Part shown: in pieces, positions 21,365 through 34,000 of the stretch | Layout: each line of letters opens with the position of its first letter | Numbering within the stretch: position 1 is the first letter of the stretch | Assembly (NCBI GenBank): GCA_963995505.1 | Contig: OZ023182.1 | Location: forward strand, 7,184,707-7,248,706 | Length of the DNA: 64,000 bases | Direction of reading: 5' to 3' | Source of the DNA: Hypericum androsaemum | Taxonomy: Eukaryota > Streptophyta > Magnoliopsida > Malpighiales > Hypericaceae | The notes under the pieces: generated by a model | Told to the model about the DNA's origin: nothing | Databases searched by the model: none | Seen by the model: only the letters and a program-made list of their open reading frames with translations | Translations under genes and position numbers: made by a program

Positions 21365-22592
21365 GACCTTGTTCGTGGATGGTTTACATATACTTTTGAC
21401 GTCCTCAGTTTTCCTGTTCCGCTTATCTTGTTTCCTTACTTGTGCTCATCGGAATCGGCTCATGAGCAGCGCGTGGCACGTCGTGTCGCTCTAATGCCGG
21501 TGAATTAAACCTCGGCTTGGCGGTTCACGGTGGCCCTTATCCACGAATTTGCTGAACGAAGCAAGGTCCAATTTCAGTTCATGGATACGGAAAGGCCTAC
21601 CGTCGGAAAATATTGGGAGCAATCGAAACTCCTGCAACTGCGGGGATGTTAATGGATTCTTCATGAGAATGTGTTCTGCAGGGTAAGAGTGTAGTTAAAT
21701 TGGTGTCCATCTGTGTTTCAATTTTTGATTTTATAAAAAAAGAGGAATATTTTATTCAAAAAAAACTTGGTCAGAATCGATGTATAACCAACAAATCGAT
21801 CAATTTTTTTTATTTTTCCGAGAGGGTGACACAAAATTTATATTAGAATAAACGATTTACAATACAAAAAAAAAAAATATATCCAAAGTAGGAAAATACC
21901 AACCAGAACACAAAAATTAATTCGAAAGGAGTAGAGATAGGTAATGAATAGAAACGATGGGCGGATGAGAAATTACAAGAACGAACATCCAATGCAAAAA
22001 ATTGTTGAGATAAACATCAGCTAAATAACCAAAGGTTAGATGTCGGATTCTTCGTGAGAACTATGTTTCTCGGATATGTGACTTCTCTGTCAAATCTCCA
22101 ATTATGTACCAGCTTCATATACTCTACTTTTCATAGGAAAATAAAATAAAATTTATAGCGTATTTTTAAAGAAGACTACTTAAATTGGTGTCCAAACATA
22201 AATAAAAATTGATTGTTTTTGAAAAAAAAAACCAGAAAATCGTAAAACGAAAAAATTCATTCCATCTTCTACCTCCTCCTTCCTCTCTCTTACTCTCCAA
22301 TATCAAGTGAGCGGAGGACTCTAGCAGGTGGTCACACTTTGATAGGGCCCCACAATCACCAAAGTAATTTCTTCTTTATTTAATTTCATAAAAAAATATG
22401 AGTACTTTTTTTTGTAAAAAAACTTGGTCAGAACTAACATATACATCAATCAAACAAAGTTTTTTATCTAAAAAAACTCAAAGAAAATTTAAAATTTTAA
22501 AATACATAAGGCTTAATAAAAACACCAAATAGCAAGATACTAAAGTGAAATTTATAAATTTTCGGAAATTTAACCAACTACAAAGTAGGTTT
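21365..22592. repeat. segmental duplication, copy B
   Basis: This is the same sequence as copy A at 20481 but interrupted at about 21660-22165 by extra DNA. It resumes with gaagactacttaaattggtg and ends near ctacaaagtaggtttctgtg. The inserted part repeats the 'ggattcttc-tgagaa' motif, so local re-duplication is likely. Confidence 0.8.
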
Positions 22593-22805
22593 CTGTGCAA
22601 GGTTGTCAAAATCGGGATCCCAGTAAAGATCGTTTGGGCATAGAGAAAGCGTAGATCGTAGGATCGTAACACGGGTCGTAAGATCTACCAAATAGACAAA
22701 ATTATAGAAATAACTAAGATTAATAATATTTTCATAAATTTTTTCACTAATGACCAGTTTTCCTTCATAAATTTACACACAAAAATCTCAATTCAATACA
22801 TTTTT

Positions 22806-23796
22806 GGGAAAATTACTCTGTAGTTCTTCGAGTTTGCTTAAATATACTCAAAAGTCCTCATGTTTGCAAAATACACGCCAAAGTCTCTCTTATTTGATTT
22901 TGTTATACTTTCGGGTCCCTAAATGAGTTTTTTTTTCTTTTTTTTCATTGAAATGACAAAAATACCCTTAAAAAAATAGTGACATCATCTCTTCTTCTCC
23001 GATGACCAAACCCCCAAGCAGTTCATCTTCCTCCCATCATCGAAAAAAGGCATCAATTTTCCTGGAAAAGGCGTCGATTCATCCACCGACCAAGAAGCCG
23101 AGGGGCTGCCCTTGTTGAAGCCACCGTCTACTCGACATCCGTCGGTCACCCAGGGCACCGACGACTGGGCCCAATCGCCGATCGTCCCGCTCCCCGACAG
23201 TCCCTCTTTATCCCACCGGCGTTGAAGAGCTGGGATTTAGTTAAGGCCCAGAACCAGGCTCTGCGGACCCTACTGTCCACATGGCTTCCTTCCCAGTCCC
23301 AGATCCCCGAAGAGGCTCTTCTACTACGTCTGGCACTCCGACAAGGCCCTCGAGCAATCTCGCCTCGCCGACCACCTCTCCGGGATGGTCCTCGACCTAC
23401 CTATCCCCCTCGCCCTCGAATTCTTCTCCGTGTTCCTCCTCACTATGCATCGGGAGTGGGGCGGGATCGACTTCCTCTAGGAGTGGAGCAGAATCGACGT
23501 CCATCTTCGTGGGGGTTGGAGATGGTCAGTGAGGTGGTTGGGGTTTTGGCAGCAGAGACTTTTTTCGATTCGGGGAGTTTGAAGGGGAACGGTGGTGGGG
23601 GGTTTTTTTATATATATTTTGTGTTCTAAGGTATTTTGATCATTTCATTGATAAAAATAAAAAGAGAGCTGCTAACGTGCGCAGGGACCCGAAAATATAA
23701 TGAAAGCAAACTAGAGAGACTTTGGCGTGTATTTTGTAAATACAGGAACTTTTGAGTATATTGAAGCAAACCCGAGGGCTACACAGTAATTTTCCC
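22806..23796. mobile_element. long-TIR (Pack-MULE-like) element carrying host gene DNA
   Basis: Terminal inverted repeats of about 115 bp (22806-22920 and 23684-23796) are highly similar. They share GGGAAAATTACT, ATATACTCAAAAGT, AAAATACACGCCAAAGTCTC and TTTTCGGGTCCCT or close variants. The flanking 9 bases, TACATTTTT and TATTTTTTT, agree at 7 of 9, compatible with a decayed Mutator-type target duplication. The interior (22980-23600) is strikingly GC-rich against the AT-rich ends and contains a fragment of the RRP1 gene. No transposase is present. Confidence 0.8.
23240..23480 (+). pseudogene. captured fragment of RRP1/Nop52 rRNA-processing gene
   Basis: The plus-strand readings give ALRTLLSTWLPSQSQIPE (about 23258-23311) and, in a shifted frame from 23307, KRLFYYVWHSDKALEQSRLA with SGMVLDLPIPLALEFFSVFL and LTMHREWGGIDFL, ending at TAG 23478-23480. 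I recognise the N-terminal part of the eukaryotic RRP1/Nop52 family (WLPSQ, GLFY-VWHSDK, EYFSVFLLTMRREW-GID). A few residues are missing at the frame change. It is enclosed by the inverted-repeat element at 22806 and is not a functional gene. Confidence 0.75.
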
Positions 23797-24734
23797 TATT
23801 TTTTTTAAATGGTAATCGACTACATATCTATAGGTTACATAATGTGGTTTGACGAGCAATAAAGAAAATAAAATAAACATCAAAATTTGATGTAAAAAAA
23901 ATACATAGCAAAAATTGGTAGGATGAAAATATAGATTTAAATAACTCTAAAACTATTAATTTCAGAGATATTAATTAATATAAATTTGATTATTAATTTT
24001 TGGGCTCAACAATTACCAATCGTGTCATTTTAAGCATTTTAGTCGATCAATAGTTATCCGAATAACAAATATTATTAAAAAATATTAAACAAAATATAGT
24101 AGATTTTTGTGACTTGGTTTACACAGTAAAAGAAGTATAGTTATCTGGATAACAAATATTATTAAAATGTTAAACGAATGATAACCCCTTATCTTTCTCT
24201 CTCTCCTCTGGAAGCGTTGAGAAACATCCCACTCCTCTAACTCGTAGATCTCAGGATCTCAGGAGTTATCACTCAGATTCTAACGATCACGCTTGACTCC
24301 CGATCTTGCACAGGCTCCGACTCATTTTGCCCACGGTGAATCGTAAAATCCTAAGATCCAAAGAGTTAACTCTAGATCTTATGTGTGCTCTTTCCCTACC
24401 ACGAGTTTTTCCTACCGGGTTTTCACATGGTAGGGTTTTACGAGACCGACGGTCGCAACCTCACAAGAGGCCGAGAGTGCTTTACACCCTCCAATTCCAA
24501 AAAAAAAAATTCCTGACCTTCCCGTTTGGCCGTTTCCCGGCTCCGGGCGTTCAAGGGCAATATGGGCAATTTAACAAGGGGCATTACGGGCAATTCGAAA
24601 AGGGGCATTATGGACAATTTTGGCGAACGAAACACCTCTGAAAGAAAACAAAACAAAAAAGACTTCCCGGCGCTTTCTTGCGTTTCCAATTCCGAAGCCA
24701 GCAAGCAAAGCAAAGCATCTTCCTCCCTCTCAAC

Positions 24735-24765
<31 letters not shown>

Positions 24766-25068
24766 TGAATCAGCAAACAAAAAGGGTACAATCCTTGTCT
24801 CCATCCACTCCACCAGTATTGGAGCAAAGGGATTAATTTTTTTGGGGGGTTAGTGTCGTGTTCTTTCCCGCCTTGTTCTTTCATAACGAGCAAAGGCTTG
24901 AAATTGATTCGATATAGGAACTGGGTATCGGTAATATTCAGTGGGTTTGTTAACGACTAGTTGGGGATTGCTTCTGTGAGGTTGTTGTTATGTGGGTGGG
25001 GGACCGAGTGGTTCTCTTCCTTGGTCCCCAAGCGGATGAGATTTTGAGTGCTGGGAGGGGGGAAGATA
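23797..25068 (+). promoter_or_regulatory. upstream region and leader of TIC236
   Basis: AT-rich DNA to about 24170 is followed by the probable promoter and untranslated leader. A run of three imperfect ~23-bp repeats (ggggcattacgggcaattc type) lies at about 24556-24622 and a GA dinucleotide tract at 24738-24763. No TATA box was assigned. The open frames here are not protein-like. Confidence 0.45.
24556..24622 (+). repeat. three ~23-bp tandem repeats in TIC236 leader
   Basis: Units read caagggcaatatgggcaatt, caaggggcattacgggcaat and aaaggggcattatggacaat. Two such units also occur in the scrambled copy at 21230-21275. Confidence 0.75.
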
Positions 25069-28000
25069 ATGAGCTTGTATCTAAGTTCCCCAATTCTTGG
25101 AACTCCTCCATTTGGTGGCTCTTTTAGTTTTAGGAGGGGGACTGGGAGGGTGCCCAGAAGGGCCCGTTGGAGGTGTTTGTGTGCTAAGAAGAGGCACAAT
25201 GACTGGAACTGGGTGGCTCAGGCGATTAGGTTTTCGCATTTTTGTGGCAAGAATGCCGAGATTTTGAGGAATGCAATCGGGTCGAGGAGCGGGCCCGTCA
25301 AGGCCAGGACCAAGGCTCTTGTTGAGTCGTGGGTGCCTTTGTGGGGAGAGGGGCTTTTGTTGCTGAGGTGTTCGGTTTTCGCCGCGGTCATATCCGGGGT
25401 GTGCTTGTTGGTGTGGTATGGGCAGTCCAAGGCCAAGGGTTATGTTGAGGCGAAGCTTTTGCCTTCTGTTTGTTCCGTGCTTAGCGATCATCTTCAGCGC
25501 GAGGTTGATTTTGGAAAGGTTAGGAGGATTTCTCCTTTTGGGGTCACTCTCGAGTCGTGCTCGATTGGGCCTCACGGCGAGGAGTTTTCGTGTGGGGAGG
25601 TGCCGACCTTGAAGCTTCGGCTGCTTCCATTCGCTAGCTTGCGTAGGGGCAAGGTTGTGGTTGATGCTGTGTTGTCTCATCCAACCATTGTCATCGTGCA
25701 GAAGAAAGATTACACTTGGCTGGGGTTACCTTTTCCATCTGAAGGTGGTCTGCAGCGGCACTCGCCTACTGAAGAAGGAATCGATTATCGTACAAAGACT
25801 AGGAGGGTTGCCAAGGAGGAATTAGCTGATTGCTGGAACAGGGAAAGAGACAACGTTGCCAAGGAAGCTGCAGAGAGGGGTTATACTCTCCCAGAGAGAG
25901 ATTCTAGTGGGACGGAAGGTGATGCCTTACGAGAGGATGGAACTGGACCTATAAATTTGACCACCTTCGAGCCTTTCATGATGGATGACAGAGTACACTG
26001 GAGGGACCATCAGTGTATGGATACTGGTATTGACTATGATGTCAAACATGCTGATCTAGAGAAGTCGTTTGGTGTGAAGTTTCCTGGTTCAGGTCTCAAG
26101 TTCTGGTCAAGAGCAATTAAAGGACCCAAAATTCACAAATTTAAGAGGAAGGGCAATCCAAATGATTTCTCATCATCGTCTGATGATACAAAAAGAAGAA
26201 TACTTGATCGAAGCGCAGCAGCTGCTGCTACCTATTTCCAGGGTTTATCTACTGCGAATCTTGTGGAGACTTCTCAGTTGTCTTTCGGTTATGATGTTCC
26301 TGTGAATCTTAGTTCTCTGTTGGCAGATAAAGAGGGTGGCAATAGTGAAGATCTGACTGTTTCTGCAAGTAGCCATTACTCAAAGAAGGAAAACCAGCTT
26401 GGAGGTAGCAATGAAGATTCAGGACCCCAACACCATTTTGCCACGGAAAGAATAGACAGATTCAGCCTTATACGAGATCCCTATCTCATGACCTTAAGCA
26501 GACTCAATGAAGCTTTAAAACCCAGGAAAAACTTGCCATTCGAGGAAGAAGGTGCACCTGATGCTGAAGCAAAAATTCTTACTGATGCAGATATGATAGC
26601 CACCAATATTAATGAAAATGCAGGTGGTCTCACATCAGAAGTTGCAGCAGACTCTGCGAGTCCAAACTCGACTTTTGATAAATATGATTCTGGCCATGTG
26701 ATACCTGATCCAGTCCTAAATTGGCCCATCAGATCGAAGCATGGGTGGATTCATTTTTTGAGGAAGGTTGGGGATTTCTTGTTCCTGCTTTTCTTTTCCC
26801 CTGTTGAAAAGCTGAAGTTGGGAAAAGTTGATGATATAGTTGCTGAACTTGTCGATGGTGTAAATGCTGTGGATAATGAAGGGATTGAAAAGACGCTTCC
26901 GGTTTTAATTGATTCTGTTCAGTTTAAAGGTGGAAAGCTAATGCTTTTGGCATATGGTGATAGAGAACCTCGGTGAGTGTCAGAATATGCTCTGTAACTT
27001 ATACCCCCCTTTGAAATCAAATAATGTCCCTGGCTAAAGCTTTACTTATTACGGTTATCTTCACCTAGGCTACTTCTACCCTCATTAAGTGCTGTGGTTA
27101 ACTTTGCAGAAATTCGTGACTTTAATATGATGCAGGAAAAACTTCTGTTTTACCTTGCCCGTTAAATAACATATTTGAAATTTTTAGCTTTACTAAGTCT
27201 GTTGCACTGTGCCTAGAGAAATGGAGAATGCCAATGGACATGTGAAGTTCCAAAATCAATATGGCCGTGTTTATGTTCAATTGAGTGGCAACTGTAAGAC
27301 GTGGAGGAGTGATGCCATGTCCGAAGATGGTGGCTGGTTGTCTGCTGATGTGTTTGTTGATATCATTGAGCAACAATGGCATGCCAATTTAAAAATTGCT
27401 AATCTTTTTGCTCCGGTAAGATATATTACAGACAATCATTTCTAACCTGCAAGCTCATTATTCTTAATCTGACTTGTACCATTGTATTTCCATAGCTCTT
27501 CGAGAGGATATTAGAAATTCCAATAACCTGGTCTAAAGGAAGAGCTACTGGTGAGGTGCTTTTCTGACTGAAGCTACTTCATATTCACTATCTCTCTGTG
27601 CCATCATATTGACAAATAAATTACAAATTCTCCTTTTGCAGGTTCATTTGTGCATGTCAAGGGGGGAGACATTTCCTAATGTACATGGGCAGCTTGATGT
27701 GACAGGATTGGCCTTCCAAATATTTGATGCCCCATCTCTTTTCTCTGTATGTCTGCTTATGTTTTCTATCACATACTCAAACCTGTTTTTTGCCAATGGT
27801 GACCTACTGCAATCTTTTTGCTACTGATTAGCAAGTAGAGACGCCCTTTCACTAGCTAGTTATCTGATTGGGCTGCATGGAAGCATAACACTGCTTTTCA
27901 CTGGTTTTGAGGTGGATACCAATTTTGGTACCACCAAGAGAGGAAAGGACTAATAGGAAATTAGGAATGAGCTTGAAATTATTCTTATTGCTGAATTATC

Positions 28001-31000
28001 TGGCAAACAAACTAAAGTAGATACAATTAGGTAAATATATGGAAGAAAAGATCTTTATTGATCATCATCTTGCATCTAGATGTCATAAATTGCTTATCTG
28101 TATCGTTTTGGATGAGTACAGCATTGTATACTGAAATGCTCCTGATTCTTTGTGGATGATTGGAAGCTCTTAAAGTGGCTTCAGTTTCAATGGTGAAGGC
28201 ATATAGATGCTCTGAGGTAACTCATTATTGCCTCTATTTACAGGACATTTCAGCAAGTCTACGGTTCCGAGGTCAACGAATCTTTGTGCACAATGGAAGT
28301 GGCTGGTTTGGCAGTGTTCCTTTAGAAGCTTCTGGAGACTTTGGTATTCATCCAGAGGAAGGAGAGTTCCACCTAATGTGCCAGGTTTGGTTTGCATATC
28401 AAAATTTTGGCTTTGGATGAATACAAACTGCTCATGGTTCTGATACAATCTGTGTAAATATCCTTCTGCTGTAAGAACTAGATACCACAGACTCCTGCCA
28501 AAATTAATTTATGACTTTTAAGATTGCTTAGCAAACATGCTTGTTTCCCCTTTAAAACTTTCAAGTGACGGCATTGCTGGTAAGTTGTGGATGTAGCAAG
28601 CACACATGGAATATCTGTAGCACTTGAGAGTTTACACATTTTAGATTGTGGTCTAAAATTTATCTTGGAGAATAGTAACTTTCATATAAAATTGAATTAT
28701 GTATCACTGTTGAATCAATGAGGGATTGGTTATGTGATTTAATTTGAAAACATAGAATGGAAGCTGTTTGAGTGGCAAGGGACTCTGTTCCCGCTTCCCC
28801 TTGAGCAAGGCTTTGATTCAAGTCTCGTGAATGAATTTAACACCAGCAGGAGAGCCATTCTCGATATAGGGTCCAACAGTATCCGACTCCCAATCAGCTG
28901 TTGCCTGTGCATAAGGCAGATGGATACATAGGGTCATAGATGAGATAAAATTATATGAGAACCATCAGAACTTGTACTTATGATCTCAAGTTTGTTGCTA
29001 AAAAAGTTATTTGACCCACACCTCAATCTTAGAGAAGGTTACTTGGAAAAGAAAATCTGGGAGAAGGTCCCAGTTCTGTGGTTTTATGGAGGCCTTCGTA
29101 TATTTTAGGCGCTTTTGGAACCTGGGGTTTAGAAATCTCGTTCATTTTAGTACCTGATGCAGTCGGTGATTGCCATAATGTAAAATCAAGGAACATGTCA
29201 AGAAGCATTTCAGCTTGAATTCGTAGGCAGTAGCACAATTGTTCTTCTTAATTTCATTCTGCTAAAACTTGTTGGCTTCAAAGATGATGTGTGCAACCTC
29301 TTTTATGATACAGGTCCCTTCTGTTGAAGTTAACGCCTTGATGAGAACTTTCAAAATGAAACCTTTGTTATTTCCTGTAAGTTTGTCCAGATTGCCCTTA
29401 GCTTTCTATTTCAGAGTTGAACATGGTTATGCTTCTGATGAGTTTCTCAATCTTTCACATTTATATTCATTTTTACTGACCCTGTGCTTTGCCCTGCTGG
29501 TCAGACTTCTTATATTATCAGTTGGTCAGTTAGTCTACTGCTTAGTTTCAAATTGTGACTGGATAGTGGAATCAGGTGAAATGGGTTCATCCTAATAGAT
29601 ATGAGTTTGTTGGTTTGATGTTAGCTGGCCGGTTCGATTACTGCTGTCTTCAACTGTCAAGGCCCATTGGATGCTCCTATCTTTGTTGGAAGCGGAATGG
29701 TTTCAAGAAAAATTTCCAACCCAGCCTCAGATGTCCCTGTATCTACTGCATACGAAGCTGTGTTAAAGAACAAAGAGGCTGGTGCAGTTGCTGCTTTTGA
29801 CCGTGTCCCAATTTCATATCTGTCTGCTAATTTCACGTTTAACACGGATAACTGTGTAAGTTTAAAATCGAATGCTGAATCAATGACTCGAATCTGAGTG
29901 GGATGTGACATCCTTTCTACATTTGGTGCTCACTTGTCACTTGTCGTAGGTTGCTGACTTGTACGGAATCAGAGCCAGCCTTGTCGATGGTGGTGAAGTT
30001 AGAGGAGCAGGGAATGCATGGATTTGTCCAGAGGTAAAATGTGGCTGGTGTGCTGCAATGACTTGTTCTTGTAACCCCCATAACTGAAAATTTTGACTTC
30101 TTCATTACTGTTTAAAAAAAAAAGAGAAAACCACTCAGTAACTTCCTACTTATTCCTTATTCAATTATGATGATTTAGGTGAACAAATAATTTTCATAAG
30201 GTCAAAACCTTTCATTTTCTTCATGTACATATGAGTACGAAGTTGATGAGTATGTAATAGAAGATCAGCCGCTGCTGCTTTACTATCTGCAATCTGGGGG
30301 TAGTTTTCTAGATTCTTGCTGCAGTGCATTCTTTGACCTGATTAGACTTGGGAGTCAGGATAAATACTAGATTTTGGTTGGATCATTGATGTCCAATTTC
30401 TAGCCTCCCATGTCATAACTTTGGATGTCTTCTAAGCCTATGCGATTTCTGCGATAAAAATCACCCATGATCCTTGAGCCCTGGTGCTATAAGTTCTCTG
30501 CCTCTTCTGTTTAAGTTGCTTCAGATTTGAATTGATTTTTTTTGTGAGATTTAGATTTGAATTGATTGAGCAACATCTCAATTGCCATGTTTCTTTCAAT
30601 TGTTTAGACCTTCAAGTTAAAAATGCAATGGGTTGACGTCTGGTTTTGGATTTCAGATGGTAGCACAAGATAGCGTGTTTCTAATGCTAACTCTCTCTAA
30701 ATGTTTATGTTTAATCCTTACTTTCCTCAGGGAGAGGTGGATGATTCAGCAATGGACGTAAATTTCTCGGGAAATCTTTCCTTTGATAACATTATGGATC
30801 GATATGTCCCAGGTTATCTTCGCCTGATGCCCCTTAAATTGGGTAACTTGACCGGGGAAACAAAACTTTCTGGGTCGCTCTTAAGGCCGTAAGTTAATTT
30901 CTTCTCTTCTAATTTTCTCTCATCTAGAATCGAACTCTACATCTATCTTCATCTGAGTTCATTGCTAAATTTTCTTTTGTCCTCAGGAGGTTTGATGTCA

Positions 31001-34000
31001 AGTGGGTGGCACCAAATGCTGAAGGGTCTTTCAGTGATGCTCGAGGAGGCATCATCATCTCACATGATTACATTACTGTTAACTCATCAGCTATTGCTTT
31101 TGATTTATACACCAAGATCTTCACGACTTATCCAGAGGAGGAGTACTGGACAGAAAAGAATCCGGTTGTTGCTAAACGGGCTGTACCATTTACTATTGAG
31201 GGAGTTGATTTGGATCTCCGCATGCGCGGTTTTGAGTTCTTCAGCTTGGTCTCTTATCCTTTTGACTCTCCACGGCCTCCTCACTTGAAAGCAACTGGAA
31301 AAATTAAGTTTCAGGGAAAAGTTCTGAAGTCTACTAGTGTTCTTAATGAGCTAAATATCTCTTCCGAGAAAAATTTGCAGCCTTCGCAAGAAGAGAAAAT
31401 GAAAACTCTTGCTGGTGAGGTTTCAGTCTCTGGACTCAGACTTAATCAATTGATGCTGGCACCTCAGTTGACTGGACATTTGAGTATTTCACGCGATTAC
31501 ATCAAGGTAATGACCTTGTTCTTCAAGTGCAATCTTCTGTTCGCTCTAACTAACGGGAAGTCATGGGCTACTCCTCTTGTCTATACCAATCAAGGAAACT
31601 GCGTTAGGAGATCCATTGTATTCTTTGCTGATCCTCGTGAAATAGATCCGTCTCAGAAAAACGTGACAGAATTGAGGAGTTTTTTTTCATGAACATCCTT
31701 TTTTTTTCTTTTTACAGTAAGTTGTTCTTAGCTTTAAGCTTGATTTGGCAATGCAGTTGGATGCCCTTGGAAGGCCAGATGAAAGTCTTGCAGTGGAGGT
31801 TCTGGGAATCTTAAATCCTGCTTCGGAAGAGAACCCACAAAATGGAAGGTTGCTGTCCTTTTCTCTTCAGAAGGGGCAACTAAGAGCTAATTTGTGTTAT
31901 CGACCACTGCATACTGCTGTGTTGGAGGTACTTCCAAAATCTATTGCCTTAGAGGCAGGCTTTTTGCTTTATACAGCCTTTTTGCTTTATAATTGTTTCT
32001 TTCTTTACAGAGAATAGATAATAAGTTACTTTAATAGTTCCACATATATTTGTCTCATAGGTACGCAATTTTCCCCTAGATGAATTGGAGTTGGATTCAC
32101 TTCGGGGGACAATACTGAGAGTAAGAACTTCAGGCATTTTTCTTCTTCTTTGTTGTTGATCTCACATCACTAAAAATAGACACTCTGGAATGTTCGTCTT
32201 TTCCTGATCAATGCGAAATGGTTATTGCACACAACTTTGTGTCGGTGATTCTTATGCATGCTTCTTGGAAATTCACCCCTTTCCTACTTTCCACGAGAGT
32301 TCAGCCAGATCATCTTCTGAATTCACGTGGGAGTTAATAGCCGCATCTGTGATTGAGCTGCCATGCTGCCCAAGCCATTTTCCATGTTATATTTAGTGTA
32401 GATGATACTTCTTGGTCCAGTCAAGGAGGTTATAGTGATGCCCATGCATGTTTAAGCATCACCATATTCTCTCATTCGAAGGATATGGTTCTCTAGTAGC
32501 ATTTAATTCTATAAGAAGAACAAACGGGACCAGTTTCAAACTCTATATTTCTGTCAATTCACTCCTTGTCCCAGTCATTATGCTTGGGGAGTTTCTAAGT
32601 GCGGAGTTGCTTGTTTTATTTTTCAGGCAGAAATTCAGCTAAATCTTCTGAAACGAAGGGGTCAAGGTGTTCTATCTGCACTTCGTCCAAAATTCAGTGG
32701 TGTGCTTGGTGAAGCACTCGATGTAGCTGCCAGATGGAGTGGTGATGTGGTGAATGCCTTAACTTGAACCGTTCCTGGCATAATAATATCGTAAAACTTT
32801 GCTGTAGCTTATTTATGTTGAACATTAATCACCCCAATCACATCAATGGACCACACATTAACCACTTCTTTTCTGTGTGCTTATTTATGCATTCAGTCAT
32901 CATCCTTCGTTCAAGCTAGTATTCCCTCACCATACCGTTGCAAGTTTTCAACCGCTGTCTTCTTTTTTATTAGATAATGCAACGCGCTTCTAATTGCTAG
33001 ACCCAAAGGGCCAGAATTTTGGATGTTTATATGTTCACTTTTCTGAAAATTGATTCATATTTTAAGACCTAATTTAGTCGAGTTTATCTCATCAAAGATC
33101 TAAATCTGCAAACTTTGTCTTAAATTTAATGGATGCCACACTGCCTCAGTGTCAAAATAAATCCTAAAACTTAGACATTAATTCTTGTTTTGCCATACCT
33201 TTTGATTTGTATCTGTTTGGCTCATAAACATTTATTTCATGTTGGCGAATGAAGTAAGGCTCTGTTTTGTTTGTTTTGGTGTAATCCACCAGAGTTTTCA
33301 TCTATTTTTTATGTTAAATTGATTACAAGGGACAAGTACCTGTAACATGACATATCAGTTGTGAACTAGTATACAACCTCATCAATCTATGGCTTTCCAA
33401 ATGATGTGCCTAACATTATGTCTTCGGGTCTGATGCTCAGATAATCATTGAAAAAGCTGTTCTGGAACAAGCCAATAGCCATTATGAGCTTCAAGGTGAA
33501 TATGTGTTGCCTGGCACCCGAGATAGAAGTGTTACTGGGAAGCAAAAGGTTGGACTTCTGGAAAGGGCAATGAGTGGACATCTAGCTAGTGTCATATCCT
33601 CTATGGGAAGATGGAGAATGAGGCTTGAGGTTCCTCGAGCTGAGGTAGCAGAGATGCTACCTCTTGCAAGACTTCTTTCACGAAGCACAGATCCTGCAGT
33701 ACGATCTAGATCAAAGGTTGTATGCTTGTTTGAAGACTTTTCAATTTGTGTTTTGGCATGAACGCTTACCGGTAGTGAAGTAATTAGTGCTCCTTGACTG
33801 CTCTTGGGTAAGATGGACTTATTTGATAACCATTTGGTTCATTTGCTTTTTCAGGAATTTTTTATTCAGAGTTTGCAAACAGTAGCACTGGCCCCTGAAA
33901 GTCTTCAAGAGTTGCTCGAGGTACATGGCTGTAAACTGATTTGAATATTTGATATACTGTTCCGTGAAGGAACTTTTTGTATTTTTCAAGTTCTAAGCAA

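Noticed and set aside
23222..23629. 135-residue Arg/Pro-rich open frame as a novel gene
   Set aside because: The frame is only partly the captured RRP1 sequence; the true homology changes frame near 23310 and stops at 23480.
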